Assembly (NCBI GenBank): GCA_900548855.1
Contig: URMF01000002.1
Location: forward strand, 62,001-126,000
Length of the DNA stretch: 64,000 nt
From: an uncultured Eubacteriales bacterium
GTDB lineage: Bacteria; Bacillota; Clostridia; Lachnospirales; Lachnospiraceae
Direction of reading: 5' to 3'
Shown here: one piece after another, positions 8,380-16,334 of the stretch
How the letters are laid out: each line of letters opens with the position of its first letter
Position numbering within the stretch: position 1 is the first letter of the stretch
Made by a program: the position numbers and the translations under genes
Notes under the pieces: model-generated
The model's database searches: none
What the model was told of the DNA's origin: nothing
The model's input: the letters and a program-made list of their open reading frames with translations, nothing else

Positions 8380-10209
8380 TTATTTGTTGATTTTGGAACG
8401 CTTTCTAAGGGTAGGATCCAAAATCTTTTTACGGATGCGGATATGCTCCGGCGTTATCTCCAAAAGCTCATCCGTATCAATAAATTCCAGTGCCTGCTCC
8501 AGGCTCAAAATTCTTGGCGGTGTCAGCTTCAATGCCTCATCTGCTCCCGATGAACGGGTATTGGTCAGATGCTTTGCCTTACATACGTTAATTTCGATGT
8601 CCTCCGCCTTACCGGTCTGTCCGACAACCATTCCAGCATAAACCTCTTCACCGGGACCGATAAATAATGTTCCCCTGTCTTGGGCATTGAAAAGACCATA
8701 GGTAATGGAAGTCCCCGTTTCAAACGCAATCAGTGAGCCCTGGCTTCTGTACATCATATCCCCCTTGTACGGACCGTAATCATCAAAGATCGTGTTAATA
8801 ATTCCGGTTCCCTTTGTAGAAGTCATAAAATCTCCCCGGAAACCAATCAGCCCCCGTGCCGGAATACGGAACTCCAGCCGTACGGTTCCATCATGGGCAG
8901 GAGCCATAGCCTGCAGTTCACCCTTACGCTCATTCAGCATACTAATAACCGTTCCGGAAAATTCTTCCGGTACATCAATATAGGCAATCTCCATCGGCTC
9001 CAGTTTTTTACCCTTTTCATCGGTTTTATAAATAACCTCTGCCTTACTCACGGCAAATTCATAACCCTCCCGACGCATATTCTCAATCAGCACAGACAAA
9101 TGCAGCTCTCCCCGTCCGGATACCTTGTAGGTGTCGGTTCCTTCCGTCTCCTCCACTCGCAGGGATACATCGGTATTTAACTCCCTAAACAACCGGTCTC
9201 TTAAATGTCTGGAGGTTACAAATTTTCCTTCCTTTCCGGCAAGTGGAGAATCATTTACCATAAAATTCATAGAAATAGTAGGCTCAGAAATCTTCTGGAA
9301 CGGAATTGGCTGCGGATTATCCACAGAGCACAGGGTGTCCCCAATATGAATATCCGCAATACCGGAAACTGCCACAATGGAGCCGATTCCCGCTTCCTTT
9401 ACCTCTACCTTGTCAAGCCCCTCAAACTCATACAGCTTTCCTATCTTAACCTTTTTACACTTGCTCTCATCATGGGCATTGACCAAAAGAACCTCCTGGT
9501 TTAATTTAAGGGTTCCATTGTCAACCTTACCCACTCCGATACGTCCCACATACTCATTATAATCAATGGTAGAAATAAGTATCTGGGTATCTGCCTCCGG
9601 GTCTCCCTCGGGTGCAGGAATATAGTCAATTATGGTCTCAAACAACGGTGACATATCCACTGCCTCATCCTCCATACTCTTCTTTGCCACACCATCCTTA
9701 GCCGATGCATACACAAAAGGACAGTCTAACTGCTCATCCGTTGCCTCAAGGTCAAGCAAAAGCTCTAATACCTCTTCCTCCACCTCTTCCACTCTTGCCT
9801 CTGGACGGTCAATCTTATTGACACAGACAATCACATGGAGATTTAACTCCAATGCCTTTTTCAGTACAAACTTGGTCTGTGGCATAGCTCCCTCAAAGGC
9901 ATCTACTACGAGAATTACTCCATTTACCATCTTGAGAACACGTTCAACCTCACCGCCAAAATCCGCATGTCCCGGCGTGTCAATAATATTAATCTTTGTC
10001 CCCTTATAGTTTACCGCTGTATTCTTAGACAGAATCGTGATACCACGTTCCCTCTCAATATCATTGGAATCCATGACACGCTCTGCCACTTCCTGGTTTT
10101 CCCGGAAAACACCGCTCTGCTTTAAAAGCTCATCCACCAATGTGGTTTTTCCATGGTCTACATGGGCGATAATCGCTATGTTACGAATATCATCTCTTTT
10201 CATTTTCAT
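8380..10209 (-). CDS. typA: TypA/BipA ribosome-associated GTPase
   Basis: 609 residues from the ATG at 10209, chosen because AAGGAAG lies about nine bases upstream; a longer start at 10236 has no ribosome site. The GTPase domain shows AHVDHGKTT (G1), DTPGH (G3), NKID (G4) and SAKDG (G5), followed by EF-G-like beta-barrel and alpha/beta domains and the BipA-specific C-terminus. BipA is a translational GTPase of the EF-G/LepA family that binds the 70S ribosome and aids 50S assembly and stress adaptation. Length is typical. No neighbour is functionally linked. Confidence 0.97.
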   Translation of the reverse strand: MKMKRDDIRNIAIIAHVDHGKTTLVDELLKQSGVFRENQEVAERVMDSNDIERERGITILSKNTAVNYKGTKINIIDTPGHADFGGEVERVLKMVNGVILVVDAFEGAMPQTKFVLKKALELNLHVIVCVNKIDRPEARVEEVEEEVLELLLDLEATDEQLDCPFVYASAKDGVAKKSMEDEAVDMSPLFETIIDYIPAPEGDPEADTQILISTIDYNEYVGRIGVGKVDNGTLKLNQEVLLVNAHDESKCKKVKIGKLYEFEGLDKVEVKEAGIGSIVAVSGIADIHIGDTLCSVDNPQPIPFQKISEPTISMNFMVNDSPLAGKEGKFVTSRHLRDRLFRELNTDVSLRVEETEGTDTYKVSGRGELHLSVLIENMRREGYEFAVSKAEVIYKTDEKGKKLEPMEIAYIDVPEEFSGTVISMLNERKGELQAMAPAHDGTVRLEFRIPARGLIGFRGDFMTSTKGTGIINTIFDDYGPYKGDMMYRSQGSLIAFETGTSITYGLFNAQDRGTLFIGPGEEVYAGMVVGQTGKAEDIEINVCKAKHLTNTRSSGADEALKLTPPRILSLEQALEFIDTDELLEITPEHIRIRKKILDPTLRKRSKINK

Positions 10210-10315
10210 ATCTCTTACTTCCTTCTTTTCATCCATAGTTACATTTACGCATACCGTCTAAGTATAGCACTAAGAAAATAGGGTTGCAAGAAAAGTTTCA
10301 GAAAATCATAAAAAT

Positions 10316-10357
10316 AAAGCCTGTAGATTATGTAAACTACCATAATCCACAGGCTTT
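10316..10357 (-). terminator. Rho-independent terminator of glgB
   Basis: A 17-bp stem with one G-T pair (10316-10332 with 10341-10357) and eight-base loop lies just past the glgB stop codon. The minus strand continues with a T-rich stretch. Confidence 0.8.
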
Positions 10358-10380
10358 CTCCTGTATTTTACCGGATTCTG

Positions 10381-12687
10381 CTACCGATTACTCTTTGCTG
10401 TACTCTTCTTCACTGCTGGTTTCTTTGTCGTTTTTGCCTTCTGGCTGACCGGTTCTTTATAATCATACCTAAATACCGTTACAGAAAGCGGCGGCAAATG
10501 CATGCTAATCGAATATTGCTTGTTATTCCATGGTTCTGGCACTGCCTTAATTGGCTTCTCATTCATTCTTCCATTACCGCCAAACTCTTTCGCATCCGAA
10601 TTAAGAATTTCCGTGTAATTACCCGGACAAGGAACCCCTACAATAAAGCCATCCCTGTCAACCGGTGTGAAATTACATACAAATAACAACTGGTCCTTGG
10701 CTGTAGAACCTCTGCGGATGAAGGAAATGATACTGCTCTGCGGGTCATCACAGCTAATCCATTCAAAGCCCATCTGATCCTGGTCATTATAGTACATAGC
10801 ATCATAATCATGGTATAATTTATTTAATGCCTTAACATAGTTCTGGATACCCTTGTGGCTTGCTGCATCCTCACCCTCCATTAAGAACCAGTCAAGACTT
10901 CTCGCCTCGCTCCACTCTCTAAGCTGGGCAAACTCCTGTCCCATAAACAGCAGCTTCTTTCCCGGATGACCATACATAAATCCATAAGCTGTTCGCAGAT
11001 TTGCAAACTTATCATCGTGAAGTCCCGGCATTTTGTTAATCATAGAGCACTTCAAATGCACAACCTCATCATGGGAAATAACCAGAATAAAATTCTCGGA
11101 ATACGCATACATCAGGCTAAAGGTCAGACGGTTATGGTTAAACTGCCTAAAATACGGATCCAGCTTCATATACTCCAGGAAATCATTCATCCAGCCCATA
11201 TTCCACTTAAACATAAAGCCCAGTCCGTTCATTGACACCGGTGCAGTCACACCTGCCCACGAGGTGGACTCTTCTGCAATAACAAACACGCCCGGCACCT
11301 GTTCTTCCACGGTCTTATTCAGCTTCATTAACAGCTTGATGGCGTCATAGTTCTCATTGCCGCCATCCTCATTTGGCAGCCAGTTTCCATCCTGCTTGCC
11401 ATAATCCAGATACAGCATAGAAGCCACTGCATCTACACGAAGAGCATCAATATGATACTCCTTTGCCCAAAAAAGTGCATTTGCTATCAGGAAGTTGGAG
11501 ACTTCATTTCTTCCAAAATCAAATATATAGGTTCCCCAGTCCGGATGCTCTCCTCTTCTGGAATCTGGATGCTCAAAAAGCGGCATGCCATCGAACTTTC
11601 CAAGACCATGGGCATCCCTCGGGAAATGTGCTGGAACCCAGTCAAGAATTACACTGATACCGTTCTTATGCATGTAATCAACAAAATACATGAAATCCTC
11701 TGGATCACCGTACCGTCTGGTCGGTGCATAGTAATTCGTTACCTGATATCCCCAGGAACCGTCAAATGGATACTCCGCAATACCCATTAACTCAATATGG
11801 GTATATCCCATCTCTTTTACATAATCTGCCACCATCGGCGCAAGCTCTCTATAGGTAAAGAAACCGTTATCATCATCCTCAACCCTCTTCTTCCATGAGC
11901 CTAAATGCATCTCATAGATTGCCATGGGTTTTCTCATGGCGTCTGTTCTGGTAATATGTTTCCGGTTCTCCATCCACGCCGTATCCTTCCAGCGGTACTT
12001 CGTAATATCCTTCACCACACTGGCATTAGCCGGACGGAACTGACAGCAGCTTCCAAATGGGTCTGCCTTATAAATCTCCTCACCGTAACGCGACAAGATA
12101 TTGAACTTATAAACCGCATCCTCTCCCACGTCTGGGATAAACAGCTCATAAATTCCCGATGTGCCCATCATATGCATTGGATGAAGCGCACCATCCCACA
12201 TATTGAAATCACCCACAACCGATACTCTTCTGGCATGAGGTGCCCAGACTGCAAAATATGTACCGGACACGCCGTCTATTTTCATCGGATGGGCGCCAAG
12301 CTTCTTATAAATATCCCAGTGATTTCCCTCTGAAAACAGGTAGACATCCATACTTCCCAGCTGGCATTCAAAGCTGTATGGGTCAGCAGATACCACCGTA
12401 GAGCCATCCTGGTAATTAGTCACTAACCGGTACCTGCTGCCTGTAAATTTCTTCTTTGGAAGATAAAGTGCATAAAATCCTCTGTCATCCACCTTCTCCA
12501 TATCATATTCTGTCTTGCCTGTGGGTGCAATCACCTTACAACTGACAGAATGCGGCTTATAAGTGGTAATCATCTGTCCTTCTCCATAATCATGGTTACC
12601 CAGCAGATGCTTCGGTGCATTGATTTTCCCCTCCATCAGCTCATCATAAAGAATCCAGTTCATCCATTGCTCAATCTTTACGTTCAT
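10381..12687 (-). CDS. glgB: 1,4-alpha-glucan branching enzyme
   Basis: 768 residues. An N-terminal extension and CBM48-type domain (to about residue 250) precede a GH13 catalytic barrel. Seen are ILDWVPAHF (about 348-356), RVDAV with the nucleophile Asp419, AEES with the acid/base Glu472, and SHDEVVH near residue 540. It makes alpha-1,6 branches in glycogen by moving alpha-1,4 oligoglucan pieces. The C-terminus carries an extra Lys/Thr/Ala-rich tail of about 25 residues that looks disordered. GGGAGG lies five bases before the ATG. No other glycogen gene is adjacent; it has its own terminator. Confidence 0.97.
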   Translation of the reverse strand: MNVKIEQWMNWILYDELMEGKINAPKHLLGNHDYGEGQMITTYKPHSVSCKVIAPTGKTEYDMEKVDDRGFYALYLPKKKFTGSRYRLVTNYQDGSTVVSADPYSFECQLGSMDVYLFSEGNHWDIYKKLGAHPMKIDGVSGTYFAVWAPHARRVSVVGDFNMWDGALHPMHMMGTSGIYELFIPDVGEDAVYKFNILSRYGEEIYKADPFGSCCQFRPANASVVKDITKYRWKDTAWMENRKHITRTDAMRKPMAIYEMHLGSWKKRVEDDDNGFFTYRELAPMVADYVKEMGYTHIELMGIAEYPFDGSWGYQVTNYYAPTRRYGDPEDFMYFVDYMHKNGISVILDWVPAHFPRDAHGLGKFDGMPLFEHPDSRRGEHPDWGTYIFDFGRNEVSNFLIANALFWAKEYHIDALRVDAVASMLYLDYGKQDGNWLPNEDGGNENYDAIKLLMKLNKTVEEQVPGVFVIAEESTSWAGVTAPVSMNGLGFMFKWNMGWMNDFLEYMKLDPYFRQFNHNRLTFSLMYAYSENFILVISHDEVVHLKCSMINKMPGLHDDKFANLRTAYGFMYGHPGKKLLFMGQEFAQLREWSEARSLDWFLMEGEDAASHKGIQNYVKALNKLYHDYDAMYYNDQDQMGFEWISCDDPQSSIISFIRRGSTAKDQLLFVCNFTPVDRDGFIVGVPCPGNYTEILNSDAKEFGGNGRMNEKPIKAVPEPWNNKQYSISMHLPPLSVTVFRYDYKEPVSQKAKTTKKPAVKKSTAKSNR

Positions 12688-12830
12688 AAAAACCTCCCTA
12701 AATCTTTTTCACAAAAAGTCAGGTATTCACCTACTCAATAATCTAACAATATCATACCACTTTTTGAAGTTTGTGTAAATGCAATCCGGCAAGTTTATAG
12801 ACATTTGTCTATTGTTTTTTTGGCAGATTA

Positions 12831-14009
12831 TTAGTGATGGAACAAACGAATACCTGTAAATGCCATAACCATATCGTACTGGTCACAGCACGCAATTACA
12901 AGGTCATCACGGACGGAACCGCCCGGCTGGGCAATATATTTTACACCGCTCTTATGGGCTCTCTCAATATTGTCCGAAAATGGGAAAAATGCATCCGAGC
13001 CCAATGTCACATCTGTATTGCCCTCCAGCCACGCTCTCTTTTCTTCCCGGGTAAATACCTCCGGTTTTACCTTAAAGCGCTTCTGCCATTCGCCCTCGCG
13101 AAGTACATCCTCGTATTCATCTCCAATATAAACATCAATGGCATTGTCATGGTCTGCCCTGCCTAATCCATCCACGAACTGAAGTCCTAAAACCTGTGGC
13201 GACTGGCGCAGATACCAGTTGTCCGCCTTCTGACCAGCCAGTCTGGTACAATGGATGCGGGACTGCTGTCCTGCACCGATGCCGATAGCCTGTCCACCCT
13301 TAACATAGCATACAGAATTGGACTGTGTATATTTCAGCGTAATTAATGCAATCTTAATATCAATCAGGGCAGCCTCTGGAATGTCCTTGTTCTTTGTCAC
13401 AATATTGGATAGCAATTCACCGTCAATATTCAGCTCATTTCTGCCCTGTTCAAAGGTAATGCCATATACCTGCTTGCGCTCCAGCTCGGCCGGTACATAA
13501 TCCGCATCAATCTGAATCACGTTATAGCCACCCTTTTTCTTTGCCTTCAATAGCTCCAAAGCCTCATCTGTATAGCCTGGAGCAATCACTCCGTCTGATA
13601 CCTCCCTCTTAATCAGTCTGGCTGTATCCACATCACATACATCCGATAAGGCAATAAAATCACCGAAGGAGGACATACGGTCAGCTCCTCTGGCTCTGGC
13701 ATACGCGCAGGCAAGAGGTGACAGCTCGCCCAGATCGTCTACCCAGTATATCTTCGCCAGCGTATCCTCCAGCGGAAGACCCACTGCTGCACCGGCAGGG
13801 GATACATGTTTAAAGGAGGTGGCGGCAGGAAGTCCGGTGGCTTCCTTTAATTCCTTTACCAGCTGCCATCCGTTAAATGCATCCAGGAAATTAATATAGC
13901 CCGGCTTTCCATTTAATACGGTTACCGGCAGCTCACTGCCATCCTCCATATATATTCTTGACGGTTTCTGATTGGGATTACATCCATACTTTAATTGAAT
14001 TTCGTTCAT
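12831..14009 (-). CDS. purH: Stand-alone AICAR transformylase (PurH C-domain type)
   Basis: 392 residues corresponding to the phosphoribosylaminoimidazole-carboxamide formyltransferase part of PurH, with KYGCNPNQKP near the N-terminus, TSFKHVSPAGAA (about 64-75) and SDAFFPFSDN near the C-terminus. The IMP cyclohydrolase domain that usually precedes it is absent. It would transfer the formyl group from 10-formyl-THF to AICAR. The gene follows 37 bases after a PurO-like IMP cyclohydrolase, which supplies the missing closing step. I see no clear terminator after it; the hairpin near 12795-12815 has its T run on the other strand. Confidence 0.93.
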   Translation of the reverse strand: MNEIQLKYGCNPNQKPSRIYMEDGSELPVTVLNGKPGYINFLDAFNGWQLVKELKEATGLPAATSFKHVSPAGAAVGLPLEDTLAKIYWVDDLGELSPLACAYARARGADRMSSFGDFIALSDVCDVDTARLIKREVSDGVIAPGYTDEALELLKAKKKGGYNVIQIDADYVPAELERKQVYGITFEQGRNELNIDGELLSNIVTKNKDIPEAALIDIKIALITLKYTQSNSVCYVKGGQAIGIGAGQQSRIHCTRLAGQKADNWYLRQSPQVLGLQFVDGLGRADHDNAIDVYIGDEYEDVLREGEWQKRFKVKPEVFTREEKRAWLEGNTDVTLGSDAFFPFSDNIERAHKSGVKYIAQPGGSVRDDLVIACCDQYDMVMAFTGIRLFHH

Positions 14010-14046
14010 TTTATTCTCCTATTCTGTACTTTTTTCTATGATTAAA

Positions 14047-14760
14047 TTACTGATTTTTGTTTACAATTCTTGTCTCATACCCACCGGTTTCAATATCAAT
14101 AAAACGTACAAATAAAGATACCTTGTTTTCTTCATTGAGGCTGTTCCATACCATATCGGTAAAACTGTCTATATCGCCGCTGATGTCCACCCATTTCGGT
14201 TCTCCCTCAAAGCTTGGAAGGGGCTCTTCATTTCTTGCATAGGTATGGATAAATCTTCCCTCTCCCGCCTTTGGATTCTCGTAAGAAAAGGTATAGCGGC
14301 TACAGGAGGCGGCATCCCCGTTATTGCTCTTTAAAATAGACATGGAGTAGTCATACTGTCCGTCTGCGATATGCATTACGCCGGAGATACGCGGCGTAAA
14401 GTTGGGACCGTCCGGCTCAAACTCTCTCTTTCTCAATGCCTGTTCGAAGGTCAGCTCTTCATCTAAGCCGTCATAAATGGTATCCGTCTGGTCACCATTT
14501 GTCACAATTGTTCTATTTCCTAATACCCGGACCGGTGCATAAATAATCAGGCTTGGATCCTCAAGCTTAGCCGGATCAAAGGCCTGTGTGCGGATTCCCT
14601 CACCTTCTGTAACAAATACACGGTTACGGCTATTTGCACTTCTTCCCATAATAAAATAAGCAGTCACTGCTTTTTTACCATCCTGGGATTTTCCAATCAC
14701 AATTCCCCGCCCCGGATAGGTATTATTTTTCAGCTCTGCTTCTAAAGATATCCTTTTCAT
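14047..14760 (-). CDS. purO: IMP cyclohydrolase, archaeal PurO type
   Basis: 237 residues recognisable as the PurO-type IMP cyclohydrolase family (YPGRGIVIG near the N-terminus, YFIMGRSANSRNR, NGDQTDTIYDGL). This family closes FAICAR to IMP in archaea and in some Clostridia that lack the PurH cyclohydrolase domain. The adjacent transformylase without that domain fits exactly. The start region is unusual: AAAGGAGG (14773-14780) is only four bases from an ATG at 14768 and twelve from the purO ATG at 14760. The first ATG opens ATG-CCA-TTA-TGA, whose stop overlaps the purO start. Confidence 0.92.
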   Translation of the reverse strand: MKRISLEAELKNNTYPGRGIVIGKSQDGKKAVTAYFIMGRSANSRNRVFVTEGEGIRTQAFDPAKLEDPSLIIYAPVRVLGNRTIVTNGDQTDTIYDGLDEELTFEQALRKREFEPDGPNFTPRISGVMHIADGQYDYSMSILKSNNGDAASCSRYTFSYENPKAGEGRFIHTYARNEEPLPSFEGEPKWVDISGDIDSFTDMVWNSLNEENKVSLFVRFIDIETGGYETRIVNKNQ

Positions 14761-14768
14761 AATGGCAT
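14757..14768 (-). other. Three-codon minimal ORF overlapping the purO start
   Basis: ATG CCA TTA TGA (Met-Pro-Leu-stop) sits between the strong Shine-Dalgarno (14773-14780) and purO. Its TGA overlaps the purO ATG as ATGA. It could influence initiation on purO by termination-reinitiation, or be chance. Confidence 0.35.
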
Positions 14769-14805
14769 GTATCCTCCTTTAAATAAAAACTTAAGGTTAT
14801 CATAT

Positions 14806-14850
14806 GTAGCAGTTCAGCCTGTATACTGACATTCAAGGCTAAACTGCTAC
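14806..14850 (-). promoter_or_regulatory. Stem-loop in the purO 5' leader
   Basis: A 15-bp stem with one G-T pair (14806-14820 with 14836-14850) and 15-base loop lies about 45 bases upstream of purO. Neither side is followed by a T run, so it is not an ordinary terminator. It does not match the purine riboswitch core I know. It could be an mRNA-stabilising or protein-binding leader element. Confidence 0.4.
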
Positions 14851-14902
14851 TATCATACCGAAATTTTATCATGAATGCAAGACATTTCATACTTTCATAT
14901 GA

Positions 14903-14959
14903 TATAATATATTAGACGTTTGCGAAACTCTGTTTTTGAAACTGTACGTTGTACGAATG
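14903..14959 (+). repeat. Dispersed repeat, copy A (promoter/leader-like)
   Basis: TATAAT at 14903-14908 is followed by GTTTGCGAAACTCTGTTTT and then CGTTGTACGAATG. Almost the same order of words (GTTTGCGAGACTCTGTTTT, CGTTGTACAAATG) occurs on the minus strand near 35905-35958 upstream of the BceA-type gene. In both places the element points toward the downstream gene. It may be the promoter and first transcribed bases of the PAS gene, or a small dispersed repeat. Confidence 0.5.
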
Positions 14960-15002
14960 CAGCTGGAAGCTTTCGTAATACACATTCACAGGAGGTACAC
15001 CA

Positions 15003-16325
15003 TTGAAGCAGAAAAAAAATAACACCGGAACTTTTATCATAGAACTGAAACCGCCTTACCGGGTACTGGAATGCGATAAGCATTTTTTAGAGATGCTGCA
15101 GCTCTCTGTGAAAGACTTAAAGGAAAAGATTCATGTGTTGAACAATATTGTTGATTCCGCTGATTATGAAGATTTAGAGGGCTCTCTGGTTTACCAGTTA
15201 AACCGTTCCAATTTCACAAGTGACCGCACCCATTTTATAAAAGGCAACGGAAAATCCTTTCAGGTATTAATGAACGGCCAGGCATTCTCTTTAAAGGATG
15301 GCAGGGAGGTTCTGCAATGTACCTGTACCGATATTTCCTCCTTGGAAACCGCGACTCTGATAACGGATCGGGCATTTTCCGATTTAGAGATATTTTCGCA
15401 GTCTGTACGGTGCGGCCTGAGTAAGCATATCTGTGACAATTCCCTGACCTTAATCTGGGCAAATGACTATTTTTACAAGCTTTTTGGTTATGACAAGAAG
15501 GAATATGAAAAAATGTTTGGTGAATCATTAATTCCCATGATTTATGAAAAGGATCTGGCACTGGTGGTGAACAGCATAACCAATCTTGTGGAAGACCACG
15601 AGATTGATATCACTTTCCGCATCAAGCATAAAACGGAACCCTTCCGCTGGGTAAATTTGATTGCAGCCACTGATGTTCCCATTCCATATAATGATTTAAT
15701 GGAGCATGCTGATGCCGCCGTATACCAGGCAAAACTCAATGGCAAAAACGGCTATGTTTTATATAATGACAGCCTTGAGCGTTCGGAATATCACAATGAG
15801 CGGAAGGACAATACCAGCAATTACAATGCTGTAATCATCAGTAATTCCATTCGTATACTAAGTGAAAATACGGATACCACTTCCTGTATCCAGAAAGCCC
15901 TCAATTATATCGGCAGTACCATGAACATTGACCGCATTGCACTCTGGGAATATCAGTATGACCGTAATTTTTTGAATAAAACCTTTGAATGGCAGTCTGC
16001 CAGTTATCCATATGCCGATGGCAATACAGAAAACCTCAGTTCCATTCAATGGGAAGAGGTGGACACGCTGTCCATTACCGGAACCTACCATACTGCAAAT
16101 GCAAAAGCCATCAAACTAAACAATTTTGGAAAAGGAACCTTTGCCGGCGTTAACGAATTTATCCAAAGTAAATTCACCTATGCGGGTTCTACCATCGGCT
16201 ACATCGGTTACTTCAACTACTCCGATGATGAGGTATGGTCTACCGAAACCATAGAAACCTATAACCTGTTCACAAAGGCGCTCAACGGATATATCCAACG
16301 AAAATACTTAGAAGAACATTCCTGA
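15003..16325 (+). CDS. PAS-domain signalling protein with collapsed GGDEF remnant and C-terminal GAF-like domain
   Basis: 440 residues from a TTG start at 15003, chosen because AGGAGG lies seven bases upstream and no in-frame ATG fits. Two PAS-like segments (about 10-120 and 125-225) lead into LMEHADAAVYQAKLNGKNGY (about 231-250). That is the extreme C-terminal signature of a GGDEF domain (ADxAxYxAKxxGKN), yet the GGDEF motif and nucleotide-binding core are absent. The rest, about 275-435, looks GAF-like. The simplest reading is an in-frame deletion that removed the diguanylate cyclase core, leaving a sensor or c-di-GMP-independent regulator. It is transcribed toward the ABC operon, with only nine bases between the convergent stop codons. 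Confidence 0.75.
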   Translation: MKQKKNNTGTFIIELKPPYRVLECDKHFLEMLQLSVKDLKEKIHVLNNIVDSADYEDLEGSLVYQLNRSNFTSDRTHFIKGNGKSFQVLMNGQAFSLKDGREVLQCTCTDISSLETATLITDRAFSDLEIFSQSVRCGLSKHICDNSLTLIWANDYFYKLFGYDKKEYEKMFGESLIPMIYEKDLALVVNSITNLVEDHEIDITFRIKHKTEPFRWVNLIAATDVPIPYNDLMEHADAAVYQAKLNGKNGYVLYNDSLERSEYHNERKDNTSNYNAVIISNSIRILSENTDTTSCIQKALNYIGSTMNIDRIALWEYQYDRNFLNKTFEWQSASYPYADGNTENLSSIQWEEVDTLSITGTYHTANAKAIKLNNFGKGTFAGVNEFIQSKFTYAGSTIGYIGYFNYSDDEVWSTETIETYNLFTKALNGYIQRKYLEEHS

Positions 16326-16334
16326 ATTTTTGCC

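Noticed and set aside
12790..12820. Terminator after the purH-like gene
   Set aside because: The TAGACA/TGTCTA hairpin has its T run on the plus strand, where no gene ends; on the minus strand an A run follows.
14761..14900. Purine riboswitch before purO
   Set aside because: There is a strong hairpin but not the three-way junction with the conserved loop sequences I know for purine riboswitches.
14895..15083. Short minus-strand frame containing FVQRTVSKTEFRK
   Set aside because: Resembles the frame at 35786-35995 (FVQRSVMKTESRK), but both are antisense to the shared promoter/leader repeat. DNA similarity, not a protein family, explains this.
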